A stretch of DNA of 64,000 nt from Prorocentrum cordatum (GCA_963575745.1 CAUYUJ010006313.1:185068-249067); one strand, 5' to 3'; positions 8,893 to 20,666 are shown, numbered from the stretch's first letter. Translations and numbers: made by a program. The notes: generated by a model not told the origin, from the letters alone.

Positions 8893-11214
8893 GTGCGATG
8901 CGCAGCCTTCTCAGGCCCGGATCCGCTGATGCTCGCCCCCGCCGACTGCGCCCGGCCCGATGGTGAGATCGCCCGACCCTGTCGCCGAGCGATTCGGGGC
9001 CGCCGCTCGATCGATGCCGACGGCGCAGATACTGGCGCGCCAGCGAAGAGTATCTTCGGAGACTGGGCTCATCACTCGCGAGCTGCACTGGCGCGCGGGA
9101 TGGGTACAGTTCCCTCCGAGGCGCCATCAGGAACCACGCCTTCTTGGAGAGATGCCCGGAGTTCCAGGAGGCAGGCGGGGCTGTCCACGCGGGGGCGTTC
9201 CGTCTGCTTCGGCATCGCCATGCCGCGGTTCCGCGAGCTCCACGGGGACTTCCAATGGGCAGGATGAGGGCAGGACGTCCGCAACTACGCGCGCTTGAAC
9301 CCCGGCCGCGCGTTCGACGCGGATGTTGTAGAGGAGTTCTACCCGCTTGATCTCGCAAAGATCCGAGCTCGGGCCCCGTCGCGCACTGCTCCGACGCATC
9401 GCGAGCGGGCGTTCGACTGGAAGCTCGGGGGGCCGATATGGGAGAGGAACAAAGCTCGCGGTTGCATCTCCGGCAATCGTCGCGGTCTTCCTAATCGCAT
9501 GAGAAGGGCCCACCTGGTCCACAGCATCTGCTTTGTCCTTGTTCCAGCAAGCACGCGCGCAATTTGCCGCCAGACTTCTGGGCGCCGGGGGGGCGCCGAC
9601 AAACGCCGCCAGCCGCCGGCGCCTCGCCCGCCTCGAGACCCCTTGCCTTCTGCGCGAAGTTAGGCCCTGGAAGAAAACGCGGGGGCGCGCGGAGGAGCTC
9701 GCGGCGCCCGATCGGCTCCAGCCGCCCCCGCCTGCCAGGGGGCCACCAGACCTCAGGCGGGCCGCGACAGAGGCTCGGGCCAAGATCCAGGCGGGCAAGC
9801 CCGACCGCGAGGCCATCGCACAGCTGATCGCCCCCACTGCGCGTCTCGTCCACGCCGACAGCGGAGCCGTCGCAGAATTGAGAGCGACGGCGCGCGCCGC
9901 GTGGCCCCCTGCTTTCGTCGAAGGTGGCTTTTCGGACATGATGGAGATTTCTGCCCGGCGCCATCGGGAGATGCCACGGGGGGTCGCGGGGGAAAACAGT
10001 CGGGCGAGGCCGTCGGTTTCAAAGGTCGAGGGCCCCCGCGTCTACGCGCATCCCCGAGCGGCTTGATGTTGTCGCGTCAGCAAGAGACTCTTTTGGGCAA
10101 GGAGCTGAAGAAGTCTTGCATGTCTCACCGGAACCGGCTCACCCTGTCTACAGTCGTGCGAGATCGCGCTGCATGGCAGTGGAAGCGGAGCACGAGTGAG
10201 AGCGCAATCGAGAAGCAAGGCCGATTGATCATCGCTGTGGACTCCGATCACGAGCCGGGCCGCAAGCCGACCCCCATGTTGCGCACATCGGTCTCAGACA
10301 TGAACTGAGAGCGCCAGGTTGAACCCGCTCTTCGCGGCCCGCTTGGGAGAGACGCAGCGACTTTGCTCGGCCAGCTCAAGAAGTGAGGGAACAACTTGGC
10401 GCGAGGTATTGTGCCGCCTGATGTGTTTCACCATAGGAGTTCCCCGCCCACCCATCTTCCATTTCCAACGGTCTACGGCCCTTCCCTTCCGCAGACTCCC
10501 ACGTCTCTTGCAAGGCCAACGCCCCGAGGACGAGGACGAGGTGGAGGGACCAAAAGTCGGGGTCGGGGGAGGTCCCATGGAAGTAACGTTACATATTGGT
10601 AATGTTGAAACGGATGTTCCCGCCTCGTAGAAGTCCCCCCCAGGCTCCCTTCCCCTCCTCGCTCTGTGTTGCTGTCGGTGCCGCCATTGCCTTACCTTGT
10701 CGTTTGTTTTCTGTCGTGCGTCGTCGTCGCCGTCGTCGGGAACCTGAGGTAAAGTGTATTTCATCGGACCCCAGGGGGCGCCTCCACGGTTGCGTGGGGG
10801 GTTCACAACGAAGCGACACTCAGAGATCTAGGCGTGGCGAGGTCTCAAAGCTTCAAGCCGCCCGAGCCAGGCAGGCACGCCAACTCCACCAGCCCGATCC
10901 TGGTTCCGATCCTCCCTCCTCCCCGTTCTGCCTTGCGCCCCTCCCCCATCCCCCCCACGCCCTCCCGCCTTCGTCATACCCCCCCCCCTCTCCTCCTTCC
11001 TCCCTCGCCCACGCCCGCGCGATCACATGCCTTCCGCGCTCTCCAGCCGAGCCAGTCCGGCCCTCCAGGCGCTCGCTGCTCGTGCCCGCTTCGCTCGACG
11101 GATCGCCCTCTCCCTCCACCGATGGCGGCTCCTCCCCGCCCGGTCGCTCCCGGTTTTTTTTTTCTCTCTCTGGCCGTGCGCGGCCCGCCGCCGAAGCCAG
11201 AAGACGACAGCAAT
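8893..11214. other. GC-rich region without a recognised gene
   Basis: Long frames are open on several strands at once, for example 9533-10066 (+) and 9127-9939 (-), which at this GC content is expected by chance. FDADVVEEFYPLDLAKI at about 9313-9363 (+) and the Arg/Ala-rich frame that follows are coding-like but match nothing I know. A C-rich stretch with runs of C lies at about 10900-11000. Confidence 0.3.
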
Positions 11215-11219
11215 TGATA

Positions 11220-11377
11220 TTACCAGCCTGGAACATATCCCTATCCGTAAGCTGGGCATCGCCTCATCACAATGCCAATCTCAGGGATTCCCTTACTTTC
11301 TGAGGGCGCATCCCTAAGATTGTGATCGCCTTTTGGCGTGTCAATCTTAGGGATAGGGATACGTTCGAGGCTGGTAA
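11220..11377 (+). mobile_element. 158-bp inverted-repeat element, copy 1
   Basis: Begins TTACCAGCCTGGAAC and ends with the inverted GAGGCTGGTAA. It is flanked by a perfect 5-bp direct repeat TGATA (11215-11219 and 11378-11382), the mark of a transposition event. Subterminal CCCTATCC / GGATAGGG and internal CCTAAGATTG / CAATCTTAGGG blocks can form several stems. There is no coding capacity, so it is non-autonomous. Same length as the copies at 17573 and 54690. Confidence 0.85.
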
Positions 11378-11471
11378 TGATATGCAGTCGAATGGCGGTG
11401 CTCTCGGGAGACGTGCCCGGTCCGGCGCGGGGCCCACCCCCCCGACGGTTTCCTGCGGTGGGCATCTTTTC

Positions 11472-11666
11472 TCGGGCCGAACGAAAGGGGGGGATAGGGA
11501 AAGGGGGGGTTACGAAATCTGCTACATGCAGCTGGTCTCGGCCCCGCCGCCGGGCCCATTCCTCGATACATGGGCGCCTCCCGGCGCCGGGAGGCGCTGG
11601 GAAAATCAGCTGCGTGAGCTGATTCTCAAACCCCCCCTTTGCTATCCCCCCTTTCGCCCGGCCCGA
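11472..11666 (+). mobile_element. 195-bp inverted-repeat element, copy 1
   Basis: Terminal repeats TCGGGCCGAACGAAAGGGGG and, inverted, CCCCCTTTCGCCCGGCCCGA. Interior blocks are TTACGAAATCTGCTACATGC, CCTCGATACATG, a GGCGCC-rich hairpin and AAAATCAGCT...AGCTGATT. Flanks are TTTTC (11467-11471) and TCTTC (11667-11671), a 4-of-5 target duplication. It has the same length as the copy at 43093. Non-autonomous. Confidence 0.8.
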
Positions 11667-12289
11667 TCTTCGGTGGTGGTGGAGGCTTGTGGCGGCCATG
11701 TCCCTTGCACTGATCCTCGCGTGTGGTGCGGACGCTGACAGTGTGAGCCGCAGCGTCTGATGAAACCAAGTCGCGACTGGCCGACCAAAGACATATCCGA
11801 AGCGGCGGCACGATTGAAGCAGCGGGTCCTGACAATTGCGGGTAGCAAAGATGGGCGTGAAAACGCTCGGACCTCTGACCCGTTACCACAGGGCGATCTT
11901 AATTTTCCATCCAGCCCGTCTGATCGCTTTCTTTGTCCACCATTCGATCTAGCCACAGAGGACAACTACAGGATAAACACGGGACAGCCACGGGCCAAGC
12001 AGAACAGGACCACCGCGGGACTGCTGACCTGCGGGCCAATCACAGGATCACGCGACAAACCAGGGGGGGGGGGGGGGGAGGGGGCGTCCGCCCCATGGCG
12101 GGGGGGGGGGAGGGCAAACTGATAGTTCGTGCCCTGCGAGGGGCAGGGTCCCTCCCGCACGCCAAACACGAACCAGAGCCTAAATCCTTTTCCTGGTTGG
12201 GAGCCCCCCTTCTCATGTCAATCTCACCTCGTCAACCTCCGACCACTCGCACCCAGTTCGGTTCAAGGCATTGATGACCACGGGTCGGC
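11667..12289. other. 5' flank of the glycosyltransferase-like gene; no other gene
   Basis: Contains two runs of G (about 12062-12078 and 12101-12110). I searched for a spliced-leader relic (CCATTTTGGCTCAAG-like) upstream of ATG 12290 and found none. Confidence 0.4.
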
Positions 12290-13588
12290 ATGAGAGCGTT
12301 AGACGCAATTATTTTCCCCAACCCGAGCAAATTCGATGTCAAATGTTTTGGACTATGCTTCGGCAGCATCCTCTTGTTCGTCGTCGGGGTGTCTATTTCC
12401 ACGTTGAAGGACGAGCGCAGGATGAGCAGAACGCTGGTCACAGACCAAGACCATCCCAGCGCCCTGCCAATTCACCGAGATGGTGCAATTGCGGGTTCAG
12501 GCCCGACAAACAAGGCTCGCGACAGGTTAGACGAATTCAGTGTGATTGGGGTCCTACCGTCCCCCAAGACAGAAATGCAGTTCAGTACGAAATGCAACAT
12601 GACGATCGACATTCAAAGCAGGGTACTCAGCCTGAAGACGGAAGCAGGGGTTCTGTTGGTGAAGGAAGGTGGGATGTTCGAGGAGAATGGGGTTCTCATC
12701 GGAGATGTGCCGCCCCGAGCACTAATCTGCGAGTCTGCCGACACAGGGGCACAAGTTGGCGGCGCCGCCTTGTTTACAGTCACGTCTGGCGCGAGTTATA
12801 CATTCAAGGGTTGGACGGGCTTCATAAATAAGTATTGTTGGGCCAAGCACCACCGCGTGCACCTTTATCTTTGGCTGGGCGAGGTCGACCGGAGTTTCCT
12901 CGAGAACAAGACAGAGGACGCACTCCCGTGTAGTAACCACGAGCCTGTGTCAAACCATTATTTCCGCCCGCTCGGCATGAGAGCAGTTCTCGAGGAGAAG
13001 AAGCCAAGTTGGATTCTCAATTTGGATCTGCAGGACGCGTGGTTCCCTGCGCAGCATTTTCTTTCGAACCATCTCCCGCGCTTCTTGAGGGAAGATGTCG
13101 GCGACCTCGTGAATGGCAAAGTGCATGGCCAAAGCCAAGTGTTCATGAACGGAGCTGTAATCGCATTCAAAAACACTGCATGGGCAAAATACTTCCTGCT
13201 ACAATGGTTTAAAAATAGATGTGGCCGCAAAGACCAGCTCTCGCTCTGGCACAGCTTGTTCACTGAGTGGAAGAAAGAGATACCATCCTTAGAGTGGGAC
13301 GTGAAGAAGCTGTTGAAATATGATACAGCGATGTTGTATGTGCCAAAGGTTGCAGAGCGATACCTTGGATGGAAGAACGGTTTCAATTCTGAAGAGCTAC
13401 ATCTGCCGCATGTAACAATCATGCCGAACGTGGCCAGGTCTCCGAATGTCGCGTTCCGATGGAGCGAGGACGGGCAGAATGAGCCCTTCATTTGTCACAT
13501 CCGCCTCGACAAGGCAAACGAACAGGAGCGGAAGAAGTGTGACCACCGCATGGACCTGTGCGCTGAATCCTACATGTGCTCCTGCTGA
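12290..13588 (+). CDS. type II membrane glycosyltransferase-like protein, intronless
   Basis: One uninterrupted 432-residue frame from ATG 12290 to TGA 13588, moderate in GC and rich in ordinary residues, unlike the surrounding low-complexity frames. A short cytosolic N-terminus is followed by one hydrophobic segment (about residues 19-38), typical of a Golgi type II anchor, and a Cys-containing lumenal part. The core WILNLDLQDAWF (241-252) resembles the W(L/M)DxD metal/nucleotide-sugar region, and VFMNGAVIAFKNTAWAKYFL (284-303) followed by DQLSLW (315-320) resembles the NxGxxxxRNTxWxxxFLxxW...DQxAL block of GT34-like and related nucleotide-diphospho-sugar transferases. The metal motif reads DLQD rather than a canonical DxD, so the exact family, donor and acceptor are unknown. 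Absence of introns contrasts with the amylase and TTLL-like genes. It is on the same strand as both. Confidence 0.75.
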   Translation: MRALDAIIFPNPSKFDVKCFGLCFGSILLFVVGVSISTLKDERRMSRTLVTDQDHPSALPIHRDGAIAGSGPTNKARDRLDEFSVIGVLPSPKTEMQFSTKCNMTIDIQSRVLSLKTEAGVLLVKEGGMFEENGVLIGDVPPRALICESADTGAQVGGAALFTVTSGASYTFKGWTGFINKYCWAKHHRVHLYLWLGEVDRSFLENKTEDALPCSNHEPVSNHYFRPLGMRAVLEEKKPSWILNLDLQDAWFPAQHFLSNHLPRFLREDVGDLVNGKVHGQSQVFMNGAVIAFKNTAWAKYFLLQWFKNRCGRKDQLSLWHSLFTEWKKEIPSLEWDVKKLLKYDTAMLYVPKVAERYLGWKNGFNSEELHLPHVTIMPNVARSPNVAFRWSEDGQNEPFICHIRLDKANEQERKKCDHRMDLCAESYMCSC

Positions 13589-14394
13589 GCCGACTGGGGT
13601 ACCTGCCGATTGTCACGAGCTTCGGCCCGTTGCGGAGGCGGGGGACGAGCAGGAGCGCCAGCCTGGCGTGAGGGAAAGCGGTCCTCCGTGAAACGGGTCC
13701 TGGTTCATGGGGGGGTCCCCGCGAACAGGTTTTTGACCCGAGCCGTTCACGGCCAGGGCTCGGGAAGGGCCCCGGGAGCTTGGAGGCAGCGACAGTTCTC
13801 AACTTACGTTGCATCTTCGGGGGACCTCGTCTGTCCTGTGAGTTTTCGTCTGTCCTGATATCCAACGAACGGTCGGCTCGGCTTCGCCGTGCAGCCAGCG
13901 CGGATACGACCAGATTCGACGTGGATGTCCCCCGAAGATGCGCTTCAGTTTCAGGTTCGCCACCCTTGCGGGAAAGACTTGTGTTCATATCCATTGCAGC
14001 TTGGAGTTTGGGACTCCCTCCCCAGCAACCCGAGGCGCCCTGGATATACAGAGAAGCATCTGGCCCCGATCGGTTCGATTTCGAAAATGATGCGAATAGT
14101 GCCCGCGATCCTCGAGGACCCTGTTTCCCTCCCGCGGACGCCTGCGGAAGGCCAGGGCTTCGGGCGTGCGCGGGGCACTATGAGCGCTGTGGCGGCCAGG
14201 TGGCAGGCCGGGCTCCTGCCCGGCGCCCGCTGGGGTCCCAGGACGTCGGTTCCGCTGGCGGCGGATATGGATCCCTCGCCGCCTTGCAACCCTGGGGGGT
14301 CCACGTTGTGAGAAGCAATCGCGGCGTCTCCGGGGCCCCGTTCTTTTCCCCCCATCTCCGCGGCGCGATCGCCCTCGCTGCCGCTGCTGGTCCT
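13589..14394. other. no gene; contains a foldback (13811-13941)
   Basis: A perfect 15-bp inverted repeat, GCATCTTCGGGGGAC (13811-13825) and its complement (13927-13941), encloses about 100 bp. The long frames through 13780-14670 run into the CTC array and show no domain. Confidence 0.5.
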
Positions 14395-14560
14395 CTTCCT
14401 CCTCCTCCATTTTTTCGTGCTCCTCCTCCTCCTCCTCCTCCTTCTCCTCCTCCTCCTCCTCCTCCTCCTCCTCCTCCTCCATTTTTTCTTGTTCCTCCTC
14501 CTCCTCCTCCATTTGTTTTTTCCTCCTCCTCCATTTTGTCCTGCAGTCCTCCTCCTCCGG
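14395..14560 (+). repeat. (CTC)n array with CATTTTTT interruptions
   Basis: CTC repeat broken four times by CCATTTTTTC or CCATTTTGTC-like segments at intervals of about 25-75 bp. Confidence 0.9.
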
Positions 14561-14589
14561 CTTCTGACGCTGGGGCCCTTCATGGGAAT

Positions 14590-14800
14590 CTCGTCGAGGC
14601 CTCTTGGGGGCCTCCTGGGTGCTTAGCGGAGGTCTCTTTCAGCTCTTCGGAGCGTCTCTGGCCCTCTTGAGCCGTCTTCGGCCTCTTGGGGCCCTTGTGG
14701 CGCCTCTTAGAGGCCTTCTGGAAATTTCTTGTGGCCTCTTGGTGTCTCCTGGAGCCGTTTCGAATCCTCTTGGTGCCGTCTTGGAGTTGCCCCAGTGTCA
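14590..14800 (+). repeat. GGCCTCTTGGGG-type 12-bp minisatellite
   Basis: Degenerate units of about 12 bp (GGCCTCTTGGGG, GAGCCGTCTTCG, GGTGTCTCCTGG). The same unit type recurs in the 19.9-28.4 kb satellite and at 47.4-47.75 kb and 52.2-52.35 kb. Confidence 0.6.
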
Positions 14801-16780
14801 TCGTACTTGGTACTGAGGCCCACGGTGGATTCCAGTGGCCTCTTGCCCAGATTTGTACGTTCAACTATCGGCTGTACTGTCACCAATTTGACCGTTGAGT
14901 TGATTGGCAATTGCAGTGGAATTGCACACATCCGCCCCCCTCTCCATGCTTCATGGCTCCCCACAGGCAGGAGGTAGTCGAACTTTACACTTTGCTGTTT
15001 CGATTTCCTGGCGCTCTTTCGACGCCGTCGACGGCGAGAAGGACGAGCAAGCCAAATCCAAAGTTGAATATTTGCCCGCCTGAAGCAGGCACGACGCCCA
15101 CGTTTAAATTGTGACTGGCCCCTGGGGAAAACAAGAAGCAATCAAGAAACATTCGTGGAGCCGGTTTTTAGTAAGAGTTGAAGCAGAGGTTGTGAGTGAG
15201 CATATTACGGGCCAAGTTTTCAGGTAGACGCCTCAGGATGCCCAGTAACCCAGGTCCCCCAAGGCCACGAAGGTCTGGCAAGGGCGTAGGTTTTTCATCG
15301 TCCCACACCTCCCCGTTCGTGAAATGATGGAAGGGGTCTCAGATCCAGCTACGCTTGAGAATGACTCTTTCGCCGCAGTGGAATTTGTTGCGGTCCCACA
15401 TGCTCCCCTCGCAGTGTTGGCTTGTGCGCTTGGGTTTGTCCCCCTCTCCCCTGCGGACCCCGAAAGCAGACACCAACAGTCGCTTTTGCCTGGGGCCATT
15501 TGCATGTAGCTGGGATAGGCTCAACCGTCTAGCTCTCCCTCGGGCCCAGAGAGCGCGGCAGAGGCATCTACAGGCTAGCTTGTAGCTTAGGCAATGCAGC
15601 AGGGACGCAGGGTATTCACCGTTCTGCATCTCCAAGGTCGGGCTATGGATTTGTGCTCGCTGCTGGTACGATCGAAGATGTCTGATCCCCCGATGGCCCA
15701 AGGGACCACCGAAAGCTCTGGGGCACCCCAGGACCCTCACACATCGACGCAGAATGTGCTCCACGATCTCTCACAGCAAGATGTCCTATCATATGTGTTT
15801 ACCGTATTGGACCCCTCGTTCGCGACCGCCGTTGTCAGGAGCGTTTCAGGCAGCAACATCCGCAGCCGTTGCAGCTTCGTCCAGCGTGGCTCAACATTGC
15901 TCCCAGCGCGGCAACGGGTCCCACTAAGTGTTTGGCAGTGTCTGGGCTGGTTGGCCGGGTGGCCTGCGAGGGAGGGCGGGGCCACAGGGTGCGAATGGGA
16001 ATGTCAATCCGAGTGCGATTTTGAATGTGAAAGTGTCCGCCGGCGCACGCGTGAACGCGCAACTACGCATGTACATTCCTCACGAACAAACACGCACACG
16101 AATGCATGCTCAAATCGCGACTCGGCACGTACGAAACAGCGCGATGATTGCGTTGATAGAGCCATGCGCAGGCTTCGGCATTGAGCTATCATCATTCACG
16201 TTCATCGAGCCGCAGACATCGCCTGTTCGGGTTCTGCTATGCGATGCCACTGAAGCTATCGAAACCTTGTTTGCTCGGGTTCAACGCCTTGACGGGCTTT
16301 TTGCGGCACATGTATTCCTACCTGTTCATTCTCGCCGCTAAAAGGACGAAGAGTGAGAAACGATGTGCACACAGATGTGGCAGTATAGAACAAACAAAGA
16401 TGAAGAGCAGACAGAAGGGAACATTAAGCATAAGCCATTGACAAAAAAACAGGGGTGGAGGGAGAGGATAATAATATTACGAGGACGAGGAATAGGAGTC
16501 GGGGAGGGGGCAGAAGAAGGAGGAGGGGAGGTGGAGGAGGGAGGATGGAAGAGGAGGGGTAGAGGGAGCGGGGGAGGAATAGAAGAGGAAACGACACAGG
16601 GAAATGAGATTATGCTAGGGAGGAGATTGCTATCTATGCGCGCAAACGTCTTATTCCTGTCATCCCCCTCCTTCTCTGGTATGTTCGTATGGTCAAGTCT
16701 CCTCTGGCTGTACTTTGACCGACATGGTCCTACGTAGTATGGTCGGATCTTGTGTGACATACATCGTCTACCCTGGAGGG
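14801..16780. other. no gene recognised
   Basis: Two kilobases of mixed sequence. The frame 15597-16184 (+) contains a coding-like stretch (LHDLSQQDVLSYVFTVLDPSFATAVVRSV) but no known domain and ends in Cys/Glu and Thr/Asn low complexity. A purine-rich tract lies at about 16450-16600. Confidence 0.3.
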
Positions 16781-16946
16781 GAGAGGAGCAGAGCAAGATG
16801 GCTAGTGGGAAGAGCAGGATAGGAGAGAGACAGATAGAGACAGAGAGAGAGGAGGGAGAGAGGGATAGAAAAGAGACAGAGAGAGAGAGAGAGATGGAGA
16901 GATGGAACATGAGATGGAGAGAGAGGGAGAGAGAGAGAGAGACGTG
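16781..16946 (+). repeat. (GAGA)n microsatellite
   Basis: GAGA/GACA-type purine repeat of about 165 bp. Confidence 0.9.
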
Positions 16947-17572
16947 AAGAAAGACGTGTGGCAACACTCTTGATGGCCTCCGAAATCGCCTCCCTCGGTG
17001 GAGCCTCCCGGAGGGACCTCTGAGGCTCATGTGTGCCTCCCGTCGGCCTCCTCGGCAACATTACAGCGCCTCTTCCGAAATCTGGCGGGGGGATCTCGGG
17101 CGCGCCTGGCACTGCACGTACGCGGTGGGTCGGGCGAGGGGTGGGTTAAGGGGGACAGTCTTTGAGAAGGCAGGTGGGCTCTTAGCTGGGCTCGGAGGCT
17201 GCCACCACCCGCGGACGAGGGGCGGGGGAGGGGGAGGGAAAGCGTCAAGTGACAGAGGTGGTGGTGGGGTGGGGGTGGGGGTGGGGGGGGGGGGGGGGGG
17301 GAAACGCTGCTGGAGGGCAGGCACACAGGCGCGAACACTGAAGTGGGGAGGGGGCGCGGAGGAAAGCGTCGAGCTGGAGAGCGCCAGCTGCTCCCGCGCC
17401 TCGCCGCACCGATCGGGCCCGAGAGTCCGCTCAAAAGCCCCGCGCGGAGGAGAAGGGGCTCCCGCGCGCGGGCGGGCCCCCGAGCAAACGCGGAGGGCGG
17501 CGATCCAGGTCACCCGCTTTCGCGCCCCGCGAGGCATGACGCGCGATCCTCCTCGCGCCCTCTTGCCCTGGT
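16947..17572. other. no gene; GC-rich with a run of about 20 G
   Basis: GCCTCC-type 12-bp units near 16970-17050, then GC-rich DNA with a GTGGGG/G run at about 17255-17302. Open frames are present on both strands with no domain. Confidence 0.35.
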
Positions 17573-17730
17573 TTACCAGCCTCGAGCTTATCCCTATCCC
17601 TAAGATTGACACACCAAAAGGCGATGACAATCTTAGGGATGCGCCCTCAAAAAATAAGGGAATCCCTAAGATTGGCATCTTGATGAGGAGATGCCCAGCA
17701 TAGGGATAGGGATATGTTCCAGGCTGGTAA
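17573..17730 (-). mobile_element. 158-bp inverted-repeat element, copy 2 (inverted)
   Basis: Starts TTACCAGCCTCGAGC and ends CCAGGCTGGTAA. Relative to the copies at 11220 and 54690 its interior runs in the opposite direction. Flanks CTGGT (17568-17572) and CCGGT (17731-17735) match at 4 of 5 positions, consistent with an aged 5-bp target duplication. Confidence 0.85.
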
Positions 17731-18310
17731 CCGGTGATGCCTCCCTGGAGAAGGGCAGCCGCTCTGGCACAGACCTCGGCGCGCGCCGCCGGCATGCGGG
17801 GCTGCCTCGGGGGCCGTGCGGCGACGGCGGCCTCGCCGGCCGCGCCGCGGGCGCCGCGGGGGCCCTCCGCGAGACCTCGGGCTGGGAGGGCCTTTTGCGC
17901 TGCAGCGTTTGGGCGCGAGGTGGTGTCCAAGTAGTCAAACTTGTCACACTCCGAATGGATAGTTCTACGCTTTTAGAGTTCGGTCTCCAGGGCCGGCTAT
18001 CGAGCCCTGGGGCGAACAAGCATGGGCTTGGGACGACGAGCAGCCCCAGGGTAAGCGGTCGCGACCTCTGGGGCCGCGGATGGAAAAATGCACATCAGTG
18101 GATGTCAGGGGCCTTGCCTGCCATGTGAAGGCCTGTCCTTCCCTGTGCCCGGCGCTGATTCGACAGGGACTCGCGGATCCGACGCAGGCTCGACGCGGAC
18201 CAGATGCGAAGCTAGCGATGCGATGGGACAGACGTGACGTCAGGTTACTCCCACGGGCGCGAGCATACATGTGTATATACATAGATATATATATATATAT
18301 ATATATATGT
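17731..18310. other. no gene; ends in a (TA)n tract
   Basis: GC-rich sequence to about 18250, then TATATA at 18280-18310. No domain seen. Confidence 0.35.
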
Positions 18311-18494
18311 TAGCACCCCCCCCAGCACCCCACCGATTCATGTTTCTGAAAATCTTGTTTTGAAAACGTTGGTGTGTTTGCTTTGAATGGCTTCGCTGTT
18401 TCAACGCGCGTTGCACTTGGAAATCCTGTTGAGGAGGATTACAATGATATTCTTTTGAAGGGATCCCAATCGGATTTCTTTTAAAGCTGCTTTG

Positions 18495-19765
18495 GCCCTA
18501 GTGAAAGGGCAAGGAAACAGAAAACCAACAAAAACACGAAATCCAACAAAAACAAAGCGAAAACCAACAAAATTAATAACCAAGGCAGAAAAACCAACAA
18601 AAGCAATGGTTTTCAATAGTTTTCCCTTCTATCAGTTACAACAGCAAGCCCTTGTGTGGCGGAGTACAAAAGGATCCCTTTCGTGGCGGAATACACAAGG
18701 AGTTCCTTTGTGGCGGAATACACAAGGATTTCCTTTTGTGGCGGAATATTAAAGGATTTCTTTTGTAGTGGAATACAAAAGGATTCCTTTCGTGGAGGAA
18801 TACAAAAGAATTCCCTTTGTGGCGGAAGCCAGAAGGATTTCATTTGTGGCTGAATACAAAAGGATTCCCTTTGTGTCGGAATACAAAAGGATTTCCTTTG
18901 TGGCGGAATACAAAAGGATTCTTTTTTGTGGCGGAATACAAATGAAAACAAATGGTTTTGCAATGTTTTCAATGGAAAACGATTGAAAACTATCGGTTGT
19001 GATGGTTTTTCTGCCTTGGTTATTAATTTTGTTGGTGTTCGCTTTGTTTTTGTTGGATTTCGTGTTTTTGTTGGTTTTCTGCTTTTGCCCCTGGGCCTGC
19101 GGCTGCCCTGTTAGCAACGGGGGAGGGTGAGAAACCAGAAAACCAACAAAAACACGAAATCCAACAAAAACAAAGCGAAAACCAACAAAATTAATAACCA
19201 AGGCAGAAAAACCAACAAAAGCAATGGTTTTCAATAGTTTCCCCTTCTATCAGTTACAAAAGCAAGCCCTTGTGTGGCGGAATACAAAAGGATCCCTTTT
19301 GTGGCGGAATACACAAGGAGTTCCTTTGTGGCGGAATACACAAGGATGTCCTTTTGTGGCGGAATATTAAAGGATTTCTTTTGTAGTGGAATACAAAAGG
19401 ATTCCTTTTGTGGAGGAGTACAAAAGGCTTCCCTTTGTGGCGGAATACAGAAGGATTCCATTTGTGGCGGAATACAAAAGGATCCCGTTTGTGTCGGAAG
19501 ACAAAAGGATTTCCTTTGTGGCGGAATACAAAAGGATTCTTTTTGTGGCGGACTACCAATGAAAACAAATTGTTTTGCAACGTGTTCAATGGAAAACTAT
19601 TGAAAACTATCGGTGTTGTTGGTTTTCTGCCTTGGTTATTAATTTTGTTGGTGTTCGCTTTGTTTTTGTTGGATGTCGTGTTGTTGTTGGTTTTCTGCTT
19701 TTGCCCCTGGGCCTGCGGCTGCCCTGTTAGCAACGGAGGAGGGTGAGAAACCAGAAAACCAACAA
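18495..19765 (+). repeat. AT-rich block: two tandem ~630-bp units with inverted arms and a minisatellite
   Basis: Each unit has a left arm (AACCAACAAAAACACGAAAT through AATTAATAACCAAGGCAG), a minisatellite of about ten 26-30-bp units with core GGCGGAATACAAAAGGATTCC (18655-18935 and 19268-19555), and a right arm that is the reverse complement of the left arm. A GC-rich link containing CCCCTGGGCCTGCGGCTGCC separates the units. Right arm of one unit and left arm of the next therefore form an inverted repeat of about 85 bp per arm. The same block flanks the other side of the satellite (29225-30655). Frames through it encode repeated YSATKG/FRHKGNP-like peptides and are not genes. Confidence 0.85.
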
Positions 19766-20666
19766 TTATTCACTGCGTGGAGCCCCCCATATGTGCATCT
19801 ACTCGCATGGACCTGTCCGCCGTGAATGTCTAGGCGCAAGAGCTTTCGAATATTAACGGGCTTCAGTTGTGACGGTCTGGACATCAATCTAACTGCGAAT
19901 GAATTGGAGTGTGAATGAGCCTCAGTAGTACGAGCGCGTCTCTGTGCATGAGCCTGGGGCCTCCTGGGGCCTCCTGAAACCTACTGGGGCTTCCTGGGGT
20001 CTCCAGGAGCCTCTTGGGACCTCCTGGGACCTCCTAGGAAGGTTTCGTGCCCCAGGGAGGCGCAATCTATAGCAACAGACGTACATAAAACATTGCGGAT
20101 TAGAGCCACAGGAGAAGGGCAATCTATAGGAACACGCGTAAAACACCAAGGACTCGTGCCCCAGGAGAGGCCCAATACATAGGAACATGAGTAAAACATT
20201 TAGGATTGTGTACACAGGAGAAGGACCATCTATAGAAACATACGTAGAACATCAAAGAATCGTGCTCCAGGTGAGGCCCAATCGATAGGAGCATACGTAA
20301 AACACATGGGATTGGAGCCACTCCTGTTGCCTTCTGAGGCCTCCTGCTCCTGGGGCCTCTCGGGGCCTCCTGTTGCCTTCCGAGGCCTCCTGGCGCTTCC
20401 TGTTGCCTCCTGGGGTCTCCTGTGGTTTCCTGAGGCCTTCTGGAGCTTCCTGGGGCCTCCTGGAGCCTCTTGGGACATCCTGTGGCCTCTTGAGTCTTTC
20501 TGTGGCCTCCTGATGCCTCCTGGGACCTCATGTGGTCTCCTGGAGCCTCCTGGAGCCTGTTGGAGCCTCCTGTGGCATCCTGAGAAGAATCTGCGCCCAC
20601 GAGCCTGGCCACCAAAACTAGCAAACCGATCGAGACATCCTCAAAATCTGGCCCACCTGGGGGGTG

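Noticed and set aside
9127-9939. 270-codon minus-strand frame and opposing + frames at 8.9-10.1 kb
   Set aside because: High GC leaves several opposing frames open at once; none shows a known motif.
18655-18935. Regular 26-30-bp direct repeats that could be mistaken for a CRISPR array
   Set aside because: There are no unique spacers; the repeats are contiguous, in a eukaryotic AT-rich minisatellite.
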